NCBI GenBank assembly: GCA_964390115.1
Contig: CAYMGT010000029.1
Location: 1 to 11,042, forward strand
DNA from: JAIPJA01 sp964390115
Lineage (GTDB): Bacteria; Patescibacteriota; Patescibacteriia; Patescibacteriales; UBA12465
Reading direction: 5' to 3'
DNA length: 11,042 nucleotides
The translations under genes and the position numbers were made by a program. Shown here one piece after another: positions 5,729 to 11,042 of this stretch. The notes below the pieces were generated by a model, which was not told where the DNA came from, ran no database searches, and was given only the letters and a program-made list of their open reading frames with translations. How positions within the stretch are numbered: the stretch's first letter is position 1; the number at the start of each line of letters is the position of its first letter.

Positions 5729-5971
5729 ATAGTTGTTAATAACCTGTGTGTGGTAAGTTGTTACTCGTTAACAGTTTGTTGATAAATAAGTTTTAAAAAA
5801 ACTATTAACATTAAGATCACAAACTAAGCACTCACACTGCACCTTTTTTCCCCAAAAATAAAACTATTTTTTTGGCTAAAACAATTGATAAATTTCAAAA
5901 AAACTGTTTTTCTCCACTCCCTTATTATTACTATTATTTATAAATATAATTATTAATATAAAAACAACCAT
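5729..5971 (+). other. oriC: Candidate oriC region between dnaA and dnaN
   Basis: This 243-bp noncoding gap contains, left to right: TGTTAATAA (5734-5742) and TGTTGATAA (5777-5785), whose complements TTATTAACA and TTATCAACA resemble DnaA boxes; CTATTAACA (5802-5810); a C-rich stretch at 5912-5921 that includes TTCTCCACT (5910-5918, 7 of 9 to TTATCCACA); an in-register trinucleotide run TTA TTA TTA CTA TTA (5922-5936); and an almost pure A/T tract to 5967. This order of boxes, GC cluster and trinucleotides matches the DnaA-trio unwinding module of Bacillus subtilis. There is no perfect TTATCCACA, so the assignment rests on context and architecture. Confidence 0.6.
5945..5950 (+). promoter_or_regulatory. 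Possible -10 element of dnaN
   Basis: A perfect TATAAT lies 21 nt before the dnaN ATG, similar to the 23 nt seen for the dnaA promoter. The hexamer 17 bp upstream is TTATTA (3 of 6), so the -35 is poor. In such AT-rich DNA this may be chance. It would place a dnaN promoter inside the presumed unwinding region. Confidence 0.4.
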
Positions 5972-7105
5972 ATGAAATTTATCAGTCTGCAAGAAAATTT
6001 AAAAAAAGGAATTTTTGCAGTTAGTAATATAACTAGTAAAAACATTAGTCTTCCTATATTAAATAATATTCTAATTAAAGTTAATAAAGGAGAAATAAAT
6101 TTAATAGCTACTAACTTAGAAATAGGTATAACCTATAAACTTAGAGGCAAAGTAGAAAAAGAAGGTGAAATAACTATAAATTCTAAAATTATTAATGATT
6201 ACGTCTCACTACTTCCTTTAGATAAAGTAGTATTTGAACAAAAAGATAAAGAACTAAGTATTAAATGTAAAAACTATAAAACAAAAATAAAAATTCAAAA
6301 TAGTAAAGATTTTCCACTTATACCAGAGATTAGTAGATCAGATTACATTACAATATCAATCAATGAGTTAAAAAAATCATTATCACAAATAATATTTTCA
6401 ATATCTAATTCAGATTCTAGAGTAGAAATATCAGGAGCTCTTTTTTCATTAAACGGAGAAACTCTAAAATTAGTTTCCACTGATAGTTATAGACTTTCAG
6501 AAAAAAAAATTAAGATTGAAAATAATATAAAAACTGAGGAATTAAAAAATAATGACATAATTATACCCGCTAAAACCCTTCAGGAAATTCTTAGAATTTT
6601 ATCTAATCTAGGTGACGATTTTACTTCTGACAATAAAGTTAAAATATTTATTTCAGACAACCAAATACTCTTTTCTTTTAATGGCGTTGAATTAGTTTCA
6701 CGAACTATTAGCGGTCAATATCCTGATTATACGCAAATAATACCAAAAAAGTTTATTAGCGAGGCTACTGTTAATAAACAAGAATTACTTAGGGCTATAA
6801 AAGCGTGTTCAATATTTTCAAGTGATGGTATTAATGATATAAACCTTTTTTTAAACAAAGAAAAGAAAGAAGTTTCTATTAATTCTACCTCAGGACAAGT
6901 AGGGGAAAGTGAAATAAATTTAGAGGCTGATATAATTGGTGAAAATAGTGATATAAAATTAAATTATAAATATTTAGTCGAGGGTTTAAATAATATAAAA
7001 GAAGATGAAATAGTTATAAAAATAGCTGACAATAACTCACCCTGCCTCTTTTCCTGTAAGCAAGATAAAAACTATATTTATATAGTTATGCCAATTAAAG
7101 AATAA
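5972..7105 (+). CDS. dnaN: DNA polymerase III subunit beta (sliding clamp)
   Basis: The 377-residue protein is a full-length beta clamp of three similar domains, the ring that tethers polymerase to DNA. Recognisable clamp motifs are SLPILNNILIKV (26-37), TDSYRLSEK (170-178, the TDxxRLA site in domain II), GQYPDY (248-253, usually GRFPDY), NYKYLVEGL (331-339) and the C-terminal MPIKE (373-377), equivalent to the MPMRL end that forms the protein-binding pocket. The final residues differ slightly from the common MPxRL/V but are within the family range. The start fits the family N-terminus MKF. It is transcribed with or just after dnaA and ends 7 bp from the convergent PBP gene. Confidence 0.97.
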   Translation: MKFISLQENLKKGIFAVSNITSKNISLPILNNILIKVNKGEINLIATNLEIGITYKLRGKVEKEGEITINSKIINDYVSLLPLDKVVFEQKDKELSIKCKNYKTKIKIQNSKDFPLIPEISRSDYITISINELKKSLSQIIFSISNSDSRVEISGALFSLNGETLKLVSTDSYRLSEKKIKIENNIKTEELKNNDIIIPAKTLQEILRILSNLGDDFTSDNKVKIFISDNQILFSFNGVELVSRTISGQYPDYTQIIPKKFISEATVNKQELLRAIKACSIFSSDGINDINLFLNKEKKEVSINSTSGQVGESEINLEADIIGENSDIKLNYKYLVEGLNNIKEDEIVIKIADNNSPCLFSCKQDKNYIYIVMPIKE

Positions 7106-7112
7106 AAACTAT

Positions 7113-10016
7113 TTAATTTATTGTAAGTTGTATTTTATTAGATAGTATTGTTTTTCCTGACCAGGTGCTTACCTCTATCCAAATTAAATATGAACCACTA
7201 TTAGATTGTTTTCCCCAAGAGATGCTATTAAATAAAGAGTTATTGGATATTTCAATAGATGGATCTTCAATTTTTTGAGTATTTTGGTTTTGAGTTTTTA
7301 ATTTTAAATTAGATATAGAGTTTGGATTTTTAGTATTAAGTTTTATAGTTAACGGAAAATCAATTTCATTTAAGGCTAAACCATTTAAAGGAAATTCTAT
7401 AGATACAGAAGATTCTTCATTAATGTTTTGATTCTCTGGCCCCATATAATTAAAAGCTATTTCTTTAGTTTGACAATTTAAAACATCATCACAAACCTTT
7501 ACTCCTAATTTGTGCAAGCCATTTTTTAAAAAACTTATATCACGTGACAAATTAAAAGGAGAAGAGCTGGTATTTAATAAAAGATTGTCATTAATATAAT
7601 AAGAGGCTGTGCTTATACCCCTTGGGGCTGCGGCATTGATTTCAACAGACAATAACGAACTGTTTATAGTAGAATTATTTTTTAAATTTATAGAAAAAAT
7701 AGGTTGATTTTTTGGTAAATGAACATCATCTTTTTTGGTTGGAATAAGATATATTTTTTCTTCTCCTAATTCATCTCTTTTTTTATTTTCTTTTTCAGTC
7801 CAGCTTTCTAAAGCAGTTTGCCAAGAATTGAATTGTGGATCTTGACTAGGGTCCTCAGGAATATCTCCTAATGGATTTTCCTTGTCTACATAATAAAGAA
7901 TGTTATGATAATTTAAAAACTCTTTTTCTTCTATTAGTTCTTCTGGTGTATATTCTGTGGTAAGTAATCCAGAAATAGAGTCAATTTTAATTGTTTCAGA
8001 AAAATCTATATTGCCATTGATAATTTTTTTATCAACCTCTTTTATTTCAGGTTTTTTAAATTCTTCGACTGGCGTGTCGCCTAAAACTCTTTCCATGAAG
8101 TTCTTCCAAATTGGAGCAGCCACCGTTCCTCCCGCGGAACCTAATTTCATTTCAGTGTTATCATTATTTCCCACCCAAACACCCGCCACTAAAGATGGGG
8201 TATAGCCAATCGTCCAAGCGTCTATATAATTGTTTGTAGTGCCTGTTTTAGCCGCCACAGGACGATTAGAGAGTTGTAGGTGGTTGTTTGTGCCAAAAGC
8301 ATAAGCACGGGCGTCATTGTCCGATAATATGTCATTTATCATCCTGGCTATATTTACAGGAATAATTGTTTTTTTGTTTTCTTTATATTCTTCTAAAACA
8401 TTCCCATCTTTATCCTCTATTTTTAATATAACTGAAATCGGATTTAACTCACCCTCTCTAGCGAAAATTGAATAAGCATTAACATGTTCAATTAATTTAA
8501 CTTCCGCTCCACCTAAAACTAAAGAAAGACCAAAACGATCCTTATCTTTTAGAGTGGTATATCCAGAATTTTCAGCTAAGTCTAAAACGTCATCTAAGCC
8601 TGATAAATACAAGGCTTTTACAGCAGGAATGTTTAATGAACCGGCTAAAGCTTTTTTTACAGAAACTGGACCTAACTCTTTATTGTTGTAATTTCTAGGT
8701 TCATAGGGTTTAGCGGTGTTAGAAAAATTAGTTAAAACATCAAAAAGTATAGTATTAGGAGTATAACCTTTTTCAAATAAAGAAGCATAAACCAAAGGTT
8801 TTAAAGAAGAGCCTGGTTGTCTAGGATTTATAGCAACATTAAATTGACCATCTATTTCCTGACTAAAATAATCCTTTGAACCAACCATAGCTAAAACTTG
8901 ACCAGTTTTAGGGTCTATAGCTACCAAAGAAGCATTTTCAGCGTTGTAATTTTCTTGGTTTTTTTCTGAAAACTCTGTAATAACCTCCTCAGCAATCTTT
9001 TGTTTATATAGATCAAGTGAGGTATATATTTTTAGACCACCTTGTTCAACGTTTTTCTCGCCATATTTTTCCGATAAAATTTGTTTAATATACATAACGA
9101 AATGTGGAGCAGTAATATTAGTGGTTGGTTTTTTAAAATTTATTTCCTGTCCTTTAGCATTTTCTCTTTCATCCCCACTTATATAACCTTGTTTTTCCAT
9201 TAGATCTAAAATATAATCTTTTCTAGCCAATAACACGTCTTTATTTGAACCGTAGGGAGAGTAGAAGCTAGGTGCTTGAGGTAAAGCAGCTAAAACAGCA
9301 GCTTCAGAAATGCTTACTTCTTGAACTGATTTACCAAAATATTTTTCACTAGCCGCTTGGACGCCATAAGCATTAGACCCATAAGGTATTTCGTTTAAAT
9401 ACATTTGTAGTATTTGGTCCTTAGAAAATTTTTGTTCAAGTTTATAGGCCAATATTAATTCTTTTATTTTTCTACTATAGCTTTTTTCTGAACTTAAAAC
9501 AGCATTTTTTATTAATTGTTGAGTTAAAGTTGATCCACCGGCCTTTTTTCCGTATAACACATTAGTTACAGCAGTTCTCATAATAGCAAATAAACTAAAA
9601 CCAGAGTGTTGATAAAAATTTTTATCTTCTATGGAAATCGTGGCTTTTTCTACGTAATCAGGTATTTCCTGTAGGGTAACTAAGGTTCTTTTTTCTTCCC
9701 CATGAATTTCGTAAAGAATGTTTTCGCCGGTTCTATCGTAAATAACTGTACTTTGGGGAATATCTCTGGATATTAATTGATTAGGGTCAGGTAATCCCTT
9801 AGAAAACCAAGCTACAGCTAAAAATACAGCTAAAAATATAAAAATACTTAAAAAAAACAAGGCTTTCCATAGGTATGAGTTAGTAAGAATTCTTTTTATA
9901 ACAGATTTATCTTTTCTGGATTTATAAGATCTTTTTTTTGCATTTCTACGTATTGGTGTTTTTTGTTGAGATATTTTTTTACTTTGCCAATTGTTGTTTC
10001 TATAGTTTTTTTGCAT
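7113..10016 (-). CDS. Bifunctional class A penicillin-binding protein with C-terminal Ig-like domains
   Basis: The 967-residue protein makes and cross-links peptidoglycan at the outer face of the membrane. A basic cytoplasmic tail (1-47) is followed by one transmembrane segment (about 49-70). The GT51 glycosyltransferase domain (about 90-255) has catalytic Glu130 in EDKNFYQHSG and the GGSTLTQQ motif at 160-167. The transpeptidase domain has SSLK (Ser403 nucleophile, Lys406), SLN (460-462) and KTGT (590-593), so both activities look intact. An unusual linker (about 650-770) contains HNILYYVDKENPLGDIP. Two beta-rich, Ig-like regions follow: about 775-857, resembling Big_7-type bacterial Ig domains (TASYYINDN...LKNGLHKLGV), and about 870-967. 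A Cys842/Cys848 pair lies in the first. The start codon lies inside the end of galT (17-nt overlap), so translation is probably coupled. No Shine-Dalgarno sequence is seen. Confidence 0.94.
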   Translation of the reverse strand: MQKNYRNNNWQSKKISQQKTPIRRNAKKRSYKSRKDKSVIKRILTNSYLWKALFFLSIFIFLAVFLAVAWFSKGLPDPNQLISRDIPQSTVIYDRTGENILYEIHGEEKRTLVTLQEIPDYVEKATISIEDKNFYQHSGFSLFAIMRTAVTNVLYGKKAGGSTLTQQLIKNAVLSSEKSYSRKIKELILAYKLEQKFSKDQILQMYLNEIPYGSNAYGVQAASEKYFGKSVQEVSISEAAVLAALPQAPSFYSPYGSNKDVLLARKDYILDLMEKQGYISGDERENAKGQEINFKKPTTNITAPHFVMYIKQILSEKYGEKNVEQGGLKIYTSLDLYKQKIAEEVITEFSEKNQENYNAENASLVAIDPKTGQVLAMVGSKDYFSQEIDGQFNVAINPRQPGSSLKPLVYASLFEKGYTPNTILFDVLTNFSNTAKPYEPRNYNNKELGPVSVKKALAGSLNIPAVKALYLSGLDDVLDLAENSGYTTLKDKDRFGLSLVLGGAEVKLIEHVNAYSIFAREGELNPISVILKIEDKDGNVLEEYKENKKTIIPVNIARMINDILSDNDARAYAFGTNNHLQLSNRPVAAKTGTTNNYIDAWTIGYTPSLVAGVWVGNNDNTEMKLGSAGGTVAAPIWKNFMERVLGDTPVEEFKKPEIKEVDKKIINGNIDFSETIKIDSISGLLTTEYTPEELIEEKEFLNYHNILYYVDKENPLGDIPEDPSQDPQFNSWQTALESWTEKENKKRDELGEEKIYLIPTKKDDVHLPKNQPIFSINLKNNSTINSSLLSVEINAAAPRGISTASYYINDNLLLNTSSSPFNLSRDISFLKNGLHKLGVKVCDDVLNCQTKEIAFNYMGPENQNINEESSVSIEFPLNGLALNEIDFPLTIKLNTKNPNSISNLKLKTQNQNTQKIEDPSIEISNNSLFNSISWGKQSNSGSYLIWIEVSTWSGKTILSNKIQLTIN

Positions 10017-10941
10017 TTTTTTTATAATATTTAGCAGCCACCTCTGGGCTTATTGAATTTATCACCAAACCAGAACCTAGCTCAACACCCGCCCAAACAC
10101 TGTCTCTGGGTTGAATTTTAATATAAAAATGTTGATTAGTGTCAGGTACAACGTTATGTAAGAAAAAATTATAATCTAAACCACTTTCCTCTAGTTTAGA
10201 TAAGATTAATTTTAAGCATTTAGTCAATGAGACCAGTTCATTATTGTTTAATAGAGAGATGTTGTCAAGATGTCTTTTGGGTAAAATCCAAGCTTCATAA
10301 TGATATTTACTAGCATATGGAGCGATTATAGCAAAAAATTTGTCTTCATATATTTTTCGCTTAGATTTTAATTCTTTTTCTATAACATCGCAAAAGTGAC
10401 AAGAACCATTTTTTATTAAATAGTCTTGAGTTAAAGATGCTTCGGTTATTAATTCTTGAGGTATAATTTTGGTAGCAAAAACTTGAGAGTGAGAATGTTG
10501 TAAAGAAGCTCCCGCTTTAGCCCCTTGGTTTTTAAAAATTAGAACATAATTAATTTTAGGATTTTTGGAAATTTCTTTTGTTCTTTTTTGATAAAGAGTT
10601 AATAGTGATTTTATTTCTCCCATAGACAATTTTCCTAATTGAGTATTGTGTTTAGGTGTTTCTATTATTACTTCTTGTGTGCCATATGCTTTGGGGTTTT
10701 TAGTACTGACTGCAGGAAATATATTACTAATACTTACTGACTTCCATTTTTTTCCAGTTTTAATTGAATCAATAATATTTTTTTTATCTAAATTATTAGG
10801 ACAAAAAGGGCAGGTTTCAGAATTAGAAGAGCTAACTGTTTTAGGTTTTACATCTCTCGGTCTTTTAGATCTCGATGGTGTTATAATTACATATTCATTT
10901 AATAAATAATCTTTTCTAATTTCAGATTTAAGTTTTTTCAT
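10000..10941 (-). CDS. galT: GalT-family hexose-1-phosphate nucleotidyltransferase (HSH type)
   Basis: The 313-residue protein belongs to the GalT branch of the HIT superfamily, which moves a nucleotidyl group between a sugar phosphate and a nucleotide sugar through a histidine intermediate. Zinc-site candidates are Cys44/Cys47 (CPFC) and His98 (ETPKH), with a second CHFC pair at 181-184. The active site is NQGAKAGASLQHSHSQ (138-153), with His151 the expected nucleophile. The motif is HSH, where classical GalT has HPH. The C-terminal half has YHYEAWILPKRHL (213-225), QHFYIKIQP (270-278) and an ending GSGLVIN..SPEVAAKY. From memory this layout is closer to plant ADP-glucose phosphorylase-like proteins than to E. 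coli GalT, so UDP-galactose metabolism should not be assumed. AAGG lies 8 nt before the ATG. It is first in an operon with the PBP gene. Confidence 0.85.
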   Translation of the reverse strand: MKKLKSEIRKDYLLNEYVIITPSRSKRPRDVKPKTVSSSNSETCPFCPNNLDKKNIIDSIKTGKKWKSVSISNIFPAVSTKNPKAYGTQEVIIETPKHNTQLGKLSMGEIKSLLTLYQKRTKEISKNPKINYVLIFKNQGAKAGASLQHSHSQVFATKIIPQELITEASLTQDYLIKNGSCHFCDVIEKELKSKRKIYEDKFFAIIAPYASKYHYEAWILPKRHLDNISLLNNNELVSLTKCLKLILSKLEESGLDYNFFLHNVVPDTNQHFYIKIQPRDSVWAGVELGSGLVINSISPEVAAKYYKKNAKKL

Positions 10942-10949
10942 AAATTTTA

Positions 10950-10953
10950 CCTT
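10950..10953 (-). promoter_or_regulatory. Shine-Dalgarno-like AAGG of galT
   Basis: AAGG on the minus strand lies 8 nt upstream of the galT ATG, the same spacing as at rpmH. It supports the chosen start codon. Confidence 0.55.
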
Positions 10954-10990
10954 AGATATACACTTTATAATTTAATAATAATATGTTAAT

Positions 10991-11017
10991 ATTATATCAC
11001 ATTTTAAACACTGTTAA
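10991..11017 (-). promoter_or_regulatory. Extended -10 promoter of the galT-PBP operon
   Basis: On the minus strand TGATATAAT gives an extended -10 (TGn plus perfect TATAAT, hexamer at 10991-10996). TTAACA (11012-11017, 5 of 6 to TTGACA) lies 15 bp upstream, a short spacing that an extended -10 can tolerate. Transcription would start near 10984. A 7-bp inverted repeat, ATAATAT-GTTA-ATATTAT (10978-10995), overlaps the -10 and start site. Confidence 0.62.
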
Positions 11018-11042
11018 AAATTAATATAAATAAATTATTTTC

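Noticed and set aside
5851..5875. CCAAAAATA...TATTTTTTTGG as a dnaA terminator
   Set aside because: Pairing needs a bulge, the stem is almost all A-T and no T-tract follows it on the plus strand, so it is not a convincing intrinsic terminator.
7957..8205. 82-codon plus-strand frame inside the PBP gene
   Set aside because: It is antisense to the conserved transpeptidase-to-linker region, including sequence near KTG. It is a shadow frame.
10646..10909. 87-codon hydrophobic-looking plus-strand frame inside galT
   Set aside because: It is antisense to the conserved N-terminal GalT domain. Its hydrophobic residues come from complementing lysine/asparagine-rich codons.

Overview
The window is a very AT-rich chromosomal segment carrying the replication-origin neighbourhood of a small-genome bacterium. 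The central block is the classic origin order: rpmH, rnpA, yidD and yidC leave leftward, and dnaA and dnaN leave rightward. Gene spacing is tight, with overlapping stop codons, 5-19 nt gaps and one 17-nt gene overlap. Only two of eleven genes have a Shine-Dalgarno-like AAGG before the start. The two tRNA genes do not encode CCA. The penicillin-binding protein has a long linker and C-terminal Ig-like domains. Together these traits suggest a member of the Candidate Phyla Radiation (Patescibacteria, probably the Parcubacteria side). That placement is an inference; no rRNA or other phylogenetic marker was examined beyond reading the proteins.

Left region (1-1420): trxB, a thioredoxin-reductase-type flavoprotein, reads leftward. 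Upstream of it are tRNA-Ala(GGC) and tRNA-Arg(CCT), also leftward, separated from trxB by a perfect 11-bp hairpin flanked by T-tracts in both directions. A strong sigma70-type promoter (TTGACA-17-TACAAT) then starts the rightward pair.

Region 1421-2577: a bactofilin (polymer-forming cytoskeletal protein) is followed 5 nt later by a divergent diacylglycerol-kinase/LCB5-like protein. Its catalytic GGDGT motif reads GGDKT. This pair converges on yidC, and the two genes share a TTAA in which both stop codons lie.

Origin region (2574-7105): yidC, yidD, rnpA and rpmH cover membrane insertion, RNase P protein and ribosomal protein L34. dnaA and dnaN cover initiation and the sliding clamp. The rpmH-dnaA gap holds divergent promoters and a tandem 11-bp repeat. 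The 243-bp dnaA-dnaN gap holds DnaA-box-like nonamers, a short C-rich cluster, an in-register TTA/CTA trinucleotide run and an extremely AT-rich tract. This layout resembles the dnaA-dnaN origin unwinding module known from Bacillus subtilis.

Right region (7113-11042): a bifunctional class A penicillin-binding protein overlaps the end of a GalT/ADP-glucose-phosphorylase-like nucleotidyltransferase. Both read leftward from an extended -10 promoter near the right edge.

No mobile element, CRISPR array, phage gene or novel multi-gene system is visible. The most interesting points are the candidate origin architecture, the altered kinase motif next to a bactofilin, the HSH-type GalT and the mostly Shine-Dalgarno-free starts.
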